Shown piece by piece: positions 1 through 5,379 of a stretch of DNA of 5,379 bases; positions within the stretch are counted from its first letter, which is position 1; each line of letters opens with the position of its first letter. The notes below the pieces were generated by a model. It saw nothing but the letters and a program-made list of their open reading frames with translations, was not told where the DNA came from and did no database searches. A program made the position numbers and the translations under genes. The stretch comes from an uncultured Pelagibacteraceae bacterium (lineage in GTDB: Bacteria; Pseudomonadota; Alphaproteobacteria; Pelagibacterales; Pelagibacteraceae), in contig CAJXDV010000070.1 in the NCBI GenBank assembly GCA_913052435.1, forward strand, positions 1-5,379, given 5' to 3'.

Positions 1-29
1 TTCTGGGTTTGAAATATAAATTGTCCCAT
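1..29 (-). CDS. Possible start of a downstream gene, cut by the window edge
   Basis: On the minus strand an ATG at 27-29 opens a frame that stays open to the window edge (nine full codons, reading MGQFIFQTQ). A candidate promoter (63-91) lies just upstream, and a perfect palindrome (29-42) touches the start codon. Nothing in nine residues allows a family call, and there is no good Shine-Dalgarno sequence. It could be the N-terminus of the next gene in the same direction as the urease operon, or simply a chance open frame. Confidence 0.25.
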
Positions 30-42
30 TGATTTAAATCAA
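29..42. promoter_or_regulatory. Perfect FNR/CRP-type palindrome
   Basis: The 14-base sequence TTGATTTAAATCAA is a perfect inverted repeat and matches the FNR-family consensus TTGAT-N4-ATCAA at all ten defined positions. If the promoter proposed at 63-91 is real, the site is centred about 20 bases downstream of its start point and abuts the ATG at 27-29, so a bound protein would more likely repress than activate. In DNA this AT-rich a chance match is possible; function is inferred only from the motif. Confidence 0.3.
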
Positions 43-62
43 AATAAATTTACTCTCTAATT

Positions 63-91
63 ATTATAGTGTAAATAAAAAGCTTTATTAA
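63..91 (-). promoter_or_regulatory. Candidate sigma-70 promoter downstream of ureG
   Basis: On the minus strand an exact TATAAT -10 hexamer (63-68) is preceded, at a 17-base spacing, by TTAATA (86-91), which matches four of six bases of the -35 consensus. The predicted start is near 56, giving a leader of about 27 bases before the ATG at 29. The composition is very AT-rich, so such matches are cheap, and this call depends on a gene really starting at 29. Confidence 0.3.
74..89 (-). terminator. Weak AT-only hairpin after ureG
   Basis: Arms AATAAA (74-79) and TTTATT (84-89) are exact inverted repeats around a 4-base loop, about 45 bases after the ureG stop. The stem is only six A-T pairs and no clear U-tract follows, so it would be a poor intrinsic terminator. 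It also overlaps the spacer of the promoter proposed at 63-91. It is listed because no better terminator is visible between ureG and the window edge. Confidence 0.15.
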
Positions 92-134
92 TTTGTTGTG
101 ATGAGAAATTTTTTTATAAATTTTGTTTCTAGTT

Positions 135-749
135 TTATTTTTTTAATCCACCTTTTGATACAATAAATTTAATTATAGTATCAACACCTTTATCATCTTT
201 AATATTTGTAAAACAAAAGGGTAGATCTCCTCGCATTTTTTTTGAATCTCTTTCCATAATATTTAAATCTGCTCCTACATAAGAAGCTATATCAATTTTA
301 TTAATTACTAGTAGATCAGCTTTAGTTATTCCTGGACCACCCTTACGAGGTATTTTATCTCCCGCAGACACATCTATTACATAAATTGTTAAATCTGCTA
401 ATTCTGGACTAAAAGTAGCTGCTAAATTATCTCCTCCTGATTCAATAATAATCATATCAAGATTCGAGAATTTATTATTCATTTCATTTATTGCTGATAA
501 ATTTAATGAAGCATCTTCTCTTATTGCTGTATGAGGACAACCCCCGGTTTCTACACCCATAATTCTTGAATTTTCTAAAGCACCATGTTTCATTAAAAAT
601 TCCGCATCTTCTTTTGTGTAGATATCATTCGTAATGACCGCTATTTCATAGCTATCTCTCATTTTTTTGCATATAGCGTTAGTTAAAGCTGTTTTTCCTG
701 TTCCTACAGGACCACCTATTCCTAATCTTAGTGGAGTTAATTCTTTCAT
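135..749 (-). CDS. ureG: Urease accessory GTPase UreG
   Basis: UreG is the SIMIBI-class GTPase whose GTP binding and hydrolysis drive nickel delivery into apo-urease; it acts in the cytoplasm with UreD, UreF and UreE. The 204-residue protein has every expected element: P-loop GPVGTGKT (residues 13-20), the invariant nickel-binding CPH motif (71-73) inside [21 protein letters not shown] (103-108), and the guanine-specificity motif NKID (150-153). Length is normal for the family. The ATG at 747-749 overlaps the ureF stop by four bases (ATGA), so translation is probably coupled. It is the last gene of the operon; 105 bases of AT-rich spacer follow before the next possible start. No truncation or missing key residue is seen. 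Confidence 0.98.
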   Translation of the reverse strand: MKELTPLRLGIGGPVGTGKTALTNAICKKMRDSYEIAVITNDIYTKEDAEFLMKHGALENSRIMGVETGGCPHTAIREDASLNLSAINEMNNKFSNLDMIIIESGGDNLAATFSPELADLTIYVIDVSAGDKIPRKGGPGITKADLLVINKIDIASYVGADLNIMERDSKKMRGDLPFCFTNIKDDKGVDTIIKFIVSKGGLKK

Positions 750-1423
750 GATCTGAATAACCTATTCGTTAAATGCTCATGTCGCATAGAGGCTATATCA
801 TGAAGAACCATAGAAGAACCTACTTCTTCTATTAATTTATCTTTATTTTCAATAGTTGAGTTTTCAATAATTTTTTCCAATTTTGAAATGATCAATTGAC
901 CTTCTGTTTGACCCAAGGGAATTAATCTTATGGCGCAAGATACAAGATTGGAGACAAAAGCATGAAGATAAGATATTGCTAAAGTGCTAGATTTAATACT
1001 ATGGCCTTTAGCCAAAAAACATAAGACCACTACATAACTCATATTTGAAATATTAAATGATTTTAACACATCTAATTCTTTGCATGACCAGAGAGGGAAT
1101 GCAGTTTTAAACAAAGCTTCTCCTTGAAAAAAACTTTCACTTTGAAATTCCTTAGAAGGAAAAAAGGATTGATAATAATTTATTATTTCTAGGATTTTAT
1201 TATCATTCTTTTCTTCTATTGCTTTATATAAATTGTTAATTAATACTGCATCAATCTTCAGTGAACCATTTTCTAACAAACAAACTATATATTCGAAACA
1301 ATCTTCACCATTTTTAATTATTTTTTTTTCAATAAGTTGTTCGAAAGCATGACTATACGCATAGGAACTAACTGGAAAAGAAGGGCTCAACCATGTAAGC
1401 AGTTTATAAATATTTGAACTCAA
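746..1423 (-). CDS. ureF: Urease accessory protein UreF (TTG start)
   Basis: UreF is an all-helical protein that bridges UreD on apo-urease to UreG and helps gate GTP hydrolysis and nickel transfer. The 225-residue product shows the family N-terminus [17 protein letters not shown] (residues 12-28), the LGQTEGQ segment (170-176), and the conserved C-terminus DIASMRHE...RLFRS (209-225) that docks on UreD. The start codon is TTG (1421-1423); no internal ATG occurs before well past the conserved N-terminal motif, so a later start would destroy it. The TTG overlaps the ureE stop by four bases (TTGA), and a strong GGAGG ribosome site lies nine bases upstream inside ureE. The middle part is Lys/Asn/Ile-rich, as expected for a low-GC genome. 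The gene overlaps ureG by four bases. Confidence 0.96.
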   Translation of the reverse strand: MSSNIYKLLTWLSPSFPVSSYAYSHAFEQLIEKKIIKNGEDCFEYIVCLLENGSLKIDAVLINNLYKAIEEKNDNKILEIINYYQSFFPSKEFQSESFFQGEALFKTAFPLWSCKELDVLKSFNISNMSYVVVLCFLAKGHSIKSSTLAISYLHAFVSNLVSCAIRLIPLGQTEGQLIISKLEKIIENSTIENKDKLIEEVGSSMVLHDIASMRHEHLTNRLFRS

Positions 1424-1866
1424 TGATTGTGTCCTCCACTATAAGCACCCTTTTCAGGATTAAATGCTCTATTAACAATTTTTATATCACCACCAAGTTT
1501 TTTAATCATATCTTCAAGAACATAGTCGTAAGCAATAAATATAGAATTTTCTTTTATTTCAGCAGGAACGTGTCTATTTCCTATATGCCAAATGATTTTA
1601 TTTAATGTTGTTGCGCTATTAGCTTTTATTTTCAATAGTTTTTCAGATTTAGCTTCTACATATATATAAGATTTATCCTCTAGTACAAATACCGATCTAT
1701 CATTTATAACTTTTAAACCCTCCAGGTCCAAAATTACTTCTTGTTTTTTTTTTGTAATCATAACAGATCTTCTTTTGTTTCTGCTGTCATAATCTAGAAT
1801 TATATTGTCATGGCACAAATCTTTTGAAATTAAACCTGACTCTTTTATTTCTATAATTCTTTTCAT
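1420..1866 (-). CDS. ureE: Urease nickel metallochaperone UreE
   Basis: UreE is a dimeric chaperone that binds nickel and passes it to UreG for urease activation. With the start at 1866 the product is 148 residues, normal for UreE. An N-terminal peptide-binding domain (about 1-70) is followed by the metal-binding domain with WHIGNRHVP (93-101). His99 matches the dimer-bridging metal histidine of the family. The C-terminus is GGHNH, a very short tail compared with the His-rich tails of many relatives. The second conserved motif, usually D-H-V-L, reads D114-Y115-V-L here, so one of the usual auxiliary metal histidines is a tyrosine. The ATG at 1864-1866 shares one base with the ureC stop (TAATG). 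The frame opens earlier, at 1917, but that extra stretch lies inside ureC and does not resemble UreE. It overlaps ureF by four bases. Confidence 0.95.
   Translation of the reverse strand: MKRIIEIKESGLISKDLCHDNIILDYDSRNKRRSVMITKKKQEVILDLEGLKVINDRSVFVLEDKSYIYVEAKSEKLLKIKANSATTLNKIIWHIGNRHVPAEIKENSIFIAYDYVLEDMIKKLGGDIKIVNRAFNPEKGAYSGGHNH
1433..1437 (-). promoter_or_regulatory. Strong ribosome binding site for ureF
   Basis: GGAGG on the minus strand ends nine bases before the TTG start of ureF. It sits within the ureE codons for the Ser-Gly-Gly near the C-terminus. It supports the TTG as the true start and is the best Shine-Dalgarno sequence I can see in the operon; most other genes have only weak or no such signal. 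Confidence 0.75.
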
Positions 1867-3575
1867 TAGTATAAAAAGTATCTTTGTGCCATTGAAAGTT
1901 TTTTTGCTGGTTCGCAATTCATTAATTCTCCATCAGCTTTTACTACATATGTTTCTGGATCAACTTCAATTTTTGGCAATAAGTTATTATGAATCATATC
2001 TTCTTTGCTTATTCCTTCCCTACAATTTTCTACAGGTAAAAGTTTTTTTTGTAGTCCTAATGAATCTAATTCACTATTTTTTAATGATGTAGAGCTTACG
2101 AAAGATACAGAATTTTTTATGAGAGATTGGCCATAATAACCAAACATTGGTCTATAATGAACAGGCTGAGGTGTAGGAATTGAAGCGTTAGGATCGCCCA
2201 TTTGTCCTGCTACAATTGTTCCACATTTTAAAATTAGATCAGGTTTGGCACCAAAAAATGCAGGATTCCATAAACATAAGTCGGCTAATTTATTTTTCTC
2301 AATTGAACCTACATATTTGTTTATTCCCTGAGCAATAGCGGGATTAATTGAATATTTAGATATATATCTTTTAACTCTAAAATTATCATTATCGCCTTCT
2401 TCAACATCTAATTTTCCTCTTTGTTTTTTCATTTTGTCAGCTGTTTGCCAAGTACGAATAATTACTTCACCAACCCTCCCCATTGCCTGACTATCTGATG
2501 CAATAATAGAAAAAGCACCAATGTCATGAAGAACATCTTCTGCAGCTATAGTTTCTTTTCTAATTCTGCTTTCAGCAAAAGCTACATCTTCTGGAATTTT
2601 TGGATCTAAATGGTGACAAACCATTAACATATCTAAATGTTCATCCAGTGTATTAACTGTGAATGGTCTCGTAGGATTAGTTGAAGAAGGTATAACATTT
2701 CTTTCTCCGCAAACTTTAATTATATCTGGTGCATGACCACCTCCGGCGCCTTCAGTATGGAAAGCGTGAATAGTTCTATTTTTAAAACTTTTAATAGTAT
2801 TTTCTACAAATCCAGATTCATTTAAAGTATCAGTATGAATTAATACTTGAACATCAAATTCATCAGCTACTCCTAAACAACAATCTATAGCAGAAGGAGT
2901 AGAACCCCAATCTTCATGAAGTTTTAGTCCACACGCACCGCCCTTTATTTGTTCAATTAGTCCTTCAGGTTTGCTGCTATTACCTTTTCCAAAAAAACCT
3001 AAATTCATTGGAAAGCCTTCTGCAGCTTGAAGCATTTTTCCTAAGTGCCAACTTCCAGGAGTGCAAGTAGTAGCATTAGTTCCTGTAGCAGGACCCGTTC
3101 CACCTCCCATCATAGTGGTAATGCCACTGTGCAAAGCTTCATTAATTTGCTGAGGACTTATAAAATGAATATGCGGATCAATTCCACCTGCAGTTAAAAT
3201 TTTACCTTCACCTGCTATTATTTCTGTGGAAGGTCCTATAATAATATCTACATTATTTTGTGTATCCGGGTTTCCTGCTTTTCCAATATTACAGATTAAC
3301 CCATCTTTAATACCCACATCAGCTTTAATTATTCCCCAATAATCAACAATGATTGCATTGGTAATAACAGTATCAACAGCTCCGTCTTTCCTTGTAACTT
3401 GAGATTGGCCCATTCCATCACGAATAACCTTTCCACCACCAAATTTTACTTCTTCGCCGTAAGTAGCTTTATCTTCTTCAATCTCAATAAATAAATCTGT
3501 ATCAGCTAAACGTATTTTATCACCAACAGTTGGACCGTACATACTAGCATAAGATTTTCTTGTAATATTTTTCAT
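1866..3575 (-). CDS. ureC: Urease alpha subunit UreC (catalytic)
   Basis: UreC carries the di-nickel active site of urease (EC 3.5.1.5), which hydrolyses urea to ammonia and carbamate in the cytoplasm as part of the UreABC complex. The 569-residue length is typical. All key residues are visible, one position later than in Klebsiella numbering: metal ligands His135 and His137 (GGIDPHIHF), the lysine to be carbamylated Lys218 ([12 protein letters not shown]), substrate-site His220, ligands His247 and His273, flap Cys320 and catalytic His321 (MVCHHLD), and Asp361 (ASDSQAMG). The [21 protein letters not shown] region (154-174) is also intact. The product should therefore be active once loaded with nickel. 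The ATG at 3573-3575 has no evident Shine-Dalgarno sequence and lies 12 bases after the stop of the small ORF at 3588-3707. The stop TAA shares a base with the ureE start. Confidence 0.99.
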   Translation of the reverse strand: MKNITRKSYASMYGPTVGDKIRLADTDLFIEIEEDKATYGEEVKFGGGKVIRDGMGQSQVTRKDGAVDTVITNAIIVDYWGIIKADVGIKDGLICNIGKAGNPDTQNNVDIIIGPSTEIIAGEGKILTAGGIDPHIHFISPQQINEALHSGITTMMGGGTGPATGTNATTCTPGSWHLGKMLQAAEGFPMNLGFFGKGNSSKPEGLIEQIKGGACGLKLHEDWGSTPSAIDCCLGVADEFDVQVLIHTDTLNESGFVENTIKSFKNRTIHAFHTEGAGGGHAPDIIKVCGERNVIPSSTNPTRPFTVNTLDEHLDMLMVCHHLDPKIPEDVAFAESRIRKETIAAEDVLHDIGAFSIIASDSQAMGRVGEVIIRTWQTADKMKKQRGKLDVEEGDNDNFRVKRYISKYSINPAIAQGINKYVGSIEKNKLADLCLWNPAFFGAKPDLILKCGTIVAGQMGDPNASIPTPQPVHYRPMFGYYGQSLIKNSVSFVSSTSLKNSELDSLGLQKKLLPVENCREGISKEDMIHNNLLPKIEVDPETYVVKADGELMNCEPAKKLSMAQRYFLY

Positions 3576-3587
3576 AATTAAATTTAT

Positions 3588-3707
3588 TTAGTAATGCACA
3601 TGTAGCTTATAATAATATTGATCTTCTTTTTCATGATGAGCAAATAAATTATTCGTAATTATTGAAAAAAAAGAAAATACAAAAATAATTAATAAAATTT
3701 TTTTCAT
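3588..3707 (-). CDS. Small secreted His/Tyr-rich peptide between ureB and ureC (39 aa)
   Basis: I do not recognise this gene. The ATG (3705-3707) overlaps the ureB stop in an ATGA, the same 4-base junction as ureF/ureG, and the TAA (3588-3590) lies 12 bases before ureC. The product has a textbook Sec signal peptide: MKK (1-3), a hydrophobic core of Ile, Leu, Phe and Val (about 4-17), a polar TNN, then LFA (21-23) as a plausible signal peptidase I site. The predicted mature part is [16 protein letters not shown], with four His and four Tyr in 16 residues. It has one signal segment, no cysteine (so it is not a lipoprotein) and no further membrane segment. Position inside a nickel-enzyme operon plus the His content suggests exported metal binding; this is inference. 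It could instead be the remnant of a longer exported protein, such as the N-terminus of a HupE/UreJ-type permease, which often begins with a signal sequence followed by His. The ribosome site is weak (GGA about five bases upstream), fitting translational coupling to ureB. Confidence 0.65.
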   Translation of the reverse strand: MKKILLIIFVFSFFSIITNNLFAHHEKEDQYYYKLHVHY

Positions 3708-4015
3708 TTATCCAATTTCCCCATTATTTTTTGATTAAATCCAAAAACTTTTCTTTTACCCATAAAATTTATTAGGTTTACAGTTCTTTTTTGACCAGTT
3801 TCAAATCTAATAGCGGTTCCAGAAGGAATATTTAAGCGGGTCCCTTTTGTTTTTTCTCTATCAAACTTTAAAAAAGAGTTTGTTTCATAAAAATGAAAGT
3901 GACTTCCTACTTGTATAGGCCTATTGCCAGTATTAGAAACTTCGATATCAAAAGATTTGTTGTCTTTATTTAATTCTAAGTCTTTTTTTTTAAGTATATA
4001 TTCTCCAGGATTCAT
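3704..4015 (-). CDS. ureB: Urease beta subunit UreB
   Basis: UreB is the small non-catalytic beta subunit that packs against UreC and, in the bacterial enzyme, helps position UreD and UreF during activation. The 103-residue protein has the hallmark [19 protein letters not shown] (28-46), followed by PSGTAIRFE (64-72) and the family C-terminus with [11 protein letters not shown]. It is a stand-alone subunit, not fused to UreA as in Helicobacter. The ATG (4013-4015) comes five bases after the ureA stop, and an AGG eight bases upstream could serve as ribosome site. The stop overlaps the start of the small secreted-peptide ORF. All conserved blocks are present. Confidence 0.98.
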   Translation of the reverse strand: MNPGEYILKKKDLELNKDNKSFDIEVSNTGNRPIQVGSHFHFYETNSFLKFDREKTKGTRLNIPSGTAIRFETGQKRTVNLINFMGKRKVFGFNQKIMGKLDK

Positions 4016-4020
4016 AATTT

Positions 4021-4323
4021 CTACCTAATAGGGTTATGTACTGTGACCAGTTTTGTTCCATCGGGGAAAGTTGCTTCTACTTGTACATCTTTGATCATTT
4101 CTGGTATTCCTTCCATGACGTCATTAGATTTTAATATTTCTGCTCCAGATTTCATGAGACCAGCAACACTTCTACCGTCCCTAGCTCCTTCTATAATAAA
4201 ATCAGATATGATAGCAACAGCTTCTGGGTAATTTAATTTTAATCCTCTTTCCAGTCTTCTTTTAGCAACCATTGCTGCCATAGTAATTAGCAATTTATCT
4301 TTTTCTCTTTCAGTCAAATTCAT
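4021..4323 (-). CDS. ureA: Urease gamma subunit UreA
   Basis: UreA is the smallest urease subunit and forms the (UreABC)3 trimer with UreB and UreC. The 100-residue product matches the family along its whole length: [12 protein letters not shown] at the N-terminus, [15 protein letters not shown] (21-35), GARDGRSV (46-53), and [18 protein letters not shown] (82-99). The ATG (4321-4323) lies six bases after the ureD stop with no strong Shine-Dalgarno sequence, so coupling to ureD is likely. It is followed by ureB after five bases. Nothing is unusual; it is among the best-conserved genes in the window and reads as alphaproteobacterial in type. Confidence 0.98.
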   Translation of the reverse strand: MNLTEREKDKLLITMAAMVAKRRLERGLKLNYPEAVAIISDFIIEGARDGRSVAGLMKSGAEILKSNDVMEGIPEMIKDVQVEATFPDGTKLVTVHNPIR

Positions 4324-4329
4324 AAAATA

Positions 4330-5187
4330 CTAATAATTCCAAATTCTAGGTAAACCATAGTTGTAATTGAACACATTTTTTTGAATTAATTGGATTAAAT
4401 TATTTAATTTAATTTTAATATTATGCGGTTTTTTATCAACAATTTTAATAATTCCGATACCATTTATTATACTAAAACCACCTGTGTCAGATTTGTTAAT
4501 TATGAAATCAGCAATATCTTTTGTATTATTTTCTAATTCCTCAGAATAAAATATAATAGTGCTCATAAATGCCACATCATTAAAAATAAATTTATTGAGC
4601 AATTTATCTTTAAAGTTTTCTTCAACTATAAATTTATCAACAAAGGATAATTTTTCATTTAAATATATTTTCCAATGATCTGAAAAAAAACCTGATTTAA
4701 TTTTTTCCCCATGCAATTGACGACCAAACATTACACTTTCTAGACCTAAGAATTTTGAATATTTATTAATATACACCGAAGTCTTTCTTTTTGTTTTTGA
4801 TTGATCAAAAATTATTGTTTCTTGCGGAAGCCATTGAATAAAAGAATTTTTGTCCATCTCAATATTTGTATTTATTGAAACAATTCCAGAAATATTTTTA
4901 TAAATTTTTTCAGCAGCTTGAGACGTAATAACCGCTTTAGAGTTTTCATTCATTTTAATGTCATTCTCTATTATATCAGATGAAGTCAGACCTCCTGCTG
5001 TATTAATTAAGATTGCTTCTGTATTATTATTATCTGTGTTTACAAATCGGACTTTGGAGTATCCATATTGATAGACTTTTTTAACAGCTTGTTTAGAGAT
5101 TTTTGTATCTATAAATTCCAAATCTATTTTGCCACTTATAGCGTTTTGTAAATTATTCTTACGGTAATTGTTTAAAGATAAGCTCAT
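4330..5187 (-). CDS. ureD: Urease accessory protein UreD
   Basis: UreD (UreH in some species) is the scaffold that binds apo-urease first, recruits UreF and UreG, and is thought to conduct nickel to the active site. The 285-residue protein is in the normal range and shows the family blocks in order: LINTAGGLTSSD (60-71), TSQAAEKIYK (88-97), WLPQETIIFD (119-128), GRQLHGE (155-161), and the C-terminal LPRIWNY (279-285). The usual Gly-Gly-Asp after the first block is Ser-Ser-Asp here. The rest is very rich in Lys, Asn and Ile and more divergent than the structural subunits, as is common for UreD. The ATG at 5185-5187 is fixed by an in-frame stop only four codons further upstream (5200-5202). It is the first gene of the operon; no Shine-Dalgarno sequence is visible. 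Confidence 0.95.
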   Translation of the reverse strand: MSLSLNNYRKNNLQNAISGKIDLEFIDTKISKQAVKKVYQYGYSKVRFVNTDNNNTEAILINTAGGLTSSDIIENDIKMNENSKAVITSQAAEKIYKNISGIVSINTNIEMDKNSFIQWLPQETIIFDQSKTKRKTSVYINKYSKFLGLESVMFGRQLHGEKIKSGFFSDHWKIYLNEKLSFVDKFIVEENFKDKLLNKFIFNDVAFMSTIIFYSEELENNTKDIADFIINKSDTGGFSIINGIGIIKIVDKKPHNIKIKLNNLIQLIQKNVFNYNYGLPRIWNY

Positions 5188-5191
5188 TAAA

Positions 5192-5205
5192 ATATAATTT
5201 TATAT
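5192..5205. repeat. AT-only dyad between leader element and ureD start
   Basis: ATATAATTTTATAT is an exact inverted repeat (six-base arms, two-base centre) lying directly between the structured leader element and the ureD ATG. It could be an operator-like dyad or a weak AT hairpin that affects access to the start codon. At this base composition it could also be chance; nothing else supports a function. Confidence 0.2.
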
Positions 5206-5254
5206 CAGGTGCAGGCTGAGGCACAAACTAAAGCTTAATTTTGTACTAACCTGA
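5205..5254 (-). promoter_or_regulatory. Structured, locally GC-rich ureD leader element
   Basis: Read as the ureD transcript, TCAGGT (5254-5249) can pair with ACCTGA (5210-5205). Inside it GTACAAA (5246-5240) can pair with TTTGTGC (5227-5221), seven pairs with one G-U. The loop can close further with TTAA/TTAG. A one-sided ten-base bulge, CTCAGCCTGC (5220-5211), carries a second CCTG that could compete for the same CAGG, so two exclusive folds are possible. In the plus-strand RNA the G-U becomes a C-A mismatch, favouring function in the ureD direction. The element is 42% GC (13 of 20 bases at 5205-5224) against about 15% in the 80 bases upstream. It begins at about the predicted transcript start. 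I match it to no known riboswitch class. Confidence 0.4.
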
Positions 5255-5261
5255 AGTTGAA

Positions 5262-5290
5262 ATTATATCTTTATATTGGGTAAAAAATAA
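5262..5290 (-). promoter_or_regulatory. Candidate promoter of the urease operon
   Basis: On the minus strand an exact TATAAT (5262-5267) stands about 75 bases before the ureD ATG. At 17-base spacing the -35 position reads TTATTT (5285-5290), a poor match, so an activator may be needed or the true -35 may differ. The predicted start near 5255 puts the structured leader element (5205-5254) at the very 5' end of the transcript. No promoter of comparable quality is seen nearer to ureD. Confidence 0.4.
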
Positions 5291-5324
5291 ACGATTTGCG
5301 AATAATTTTTAATATAATTTAAAA

Positions 5325-5379
5325 TTATTTAAAACCGAATAAATTACCAATCATTTTGAAACCAGAGGCGGGATAAATT
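5325..5379 (-). CDS. Possible 3' end of an upstream gene, cut by the window edge
   Basis: Entering from the window edge on the minus strand, one frame runs 17 codons (IYPASGFKMIGNLFGFK) to a TAA at 5325-5327. The composition here is less extreme than in the spacer that follows, which is consistent with coding sequence ending at about this point. The other two minus-strand frames also close after 8 and 11 codons, so the choice of frame is uncertain. No family can be recognised from so short a piece. Confidence 0.25.
   Translation of the reverse strand, partial: IYPASGFKMIGNLFGFK

Noticed and set aside
1414..1605. Plus-strand open frame of 63 codons
   Set aside because: It lies antisense to ureE, has no recognisable motif and no upstream ribosome site; it is a shadow of the real gene.
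1741..1755. Long T run in ureE as a possible frameshift site or error
   Set aside because: It encodes a lysine run in an otherwise full-length UreE whose frame is continuous on both sides, so no break needs explaining.
1867..1917. A 17-residue N-terminal extension of UreE from an earlier ATG
   Set aside because: The extension lies wholly within the ureC coding end, resembles nothing in UreE, and the TAATG junction at 1864-1868 gives a normal-length protein.
1805..2092. Plus-strand open frame of 95 codons
   Set aside because: It is antisense to the ureC 3' end and ureE start; its hydrophobic run comes from the complement of AT-rich codons.
4043..4231. Plus-strand open frame of 62 codons
   Set aside because: It is antisense to the highly conserved ureA and shows no coding signal of its own.
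5205..5280. Plus-strand resemblance to a TPP (thi-box) riboswitch: GGTGC, GGCTGAG and ACCTGA in the right order
   Set aside because: The P3 hairpin that should separate GGTGC from GGCTGAG is missing, the CTGGATAATGCCAG part after ACCTGA is absent, and no plus-strand gene follows.
5314..5328. Inverted repeat ATAATTT-A-AAATTAT near the possible upstream gene end, as a terminator
   Set aside because: It is made only of A and T with a one-base centre, cannot form a stable hairpin, and lies in a stretch where such symmetry arises easily by chance.

Overview
The window holds one complete, tightly packed urease operon on the minus strand, in the order ureD-ureA-ureB-(new small ORF)-ureC-ureE-ureF-ureG, read from about 5290 down to 135. 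All seven canonical genes look intact. The three structural subunits are separate genes (UreA 100 aa, UreB 103 aa, UreC 569 aa). The four accessory proteins (UreD, UreE, UreF, UreG) assemble the carbamylated-lysine di-nickel centre. The DNA is very AT-rich (by eye roughly 30% GC, with intergenic stretches near 15%), spacers are minimal and Shine-Dalgarno signals are mostly poor. UreA, UreB, UreC and UreG read like alphaproteobacterial (less likely gammaproteobacterial) urease proteins. Together this suggests a streamlined, low-GC, probably marine alphaproteobacterium of the SAR11/Pelagibacterales type; that assignment is an inference.

Layout. 5325-5379 may hold the last codons of an upstream gene on the same strand. 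5188-5324 is the ureD leader, with a candidate promoter (exact TATAAT at 5262-5267) followed directly by a locally GC-rich element with nested inverted repeats (5205-5254). Next come ureD (4330-5187), ureA (4021-4323), ureB (3704-4015), a small ORF of 39 codons (3588-3707), ureC (1866-3575), ureE (1420-1866), ureF (746-1423) and ureG (135-749). 30-134 is a short AT-rich spacer with a candidate promoter and a perfect FNR-type palindrome. A possible next gene starts at 29 and leaves the window.

The genes work together as follows. UreABC is the apo-urease. UreD, UreF and the GTPase UreG form the activation complex on it. UreE carries nickel to UreG. The enzyme hydrolyses urea to ammonia and carbamate, giving the cell nitrogen. 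No urea transporter or nickel transporter lies in the window.

The main new item is the small ORF between ureB and ureC. It starts in a 4-base ATGA overlap with the ureB stop, ends 12 bases before ureC, and encodes a classic Sec-type signal peptide followed by a 16-residue His- and Tyr-rich mature peptide. It fills what would otherwise be the only real gap in the operon. It is a candidate exported metal-binding micropeptide, or a remnant of a longer exported protein. A second item is the structured ureD leader, whose pairing works better in the ureD sense transcript than in its complement.
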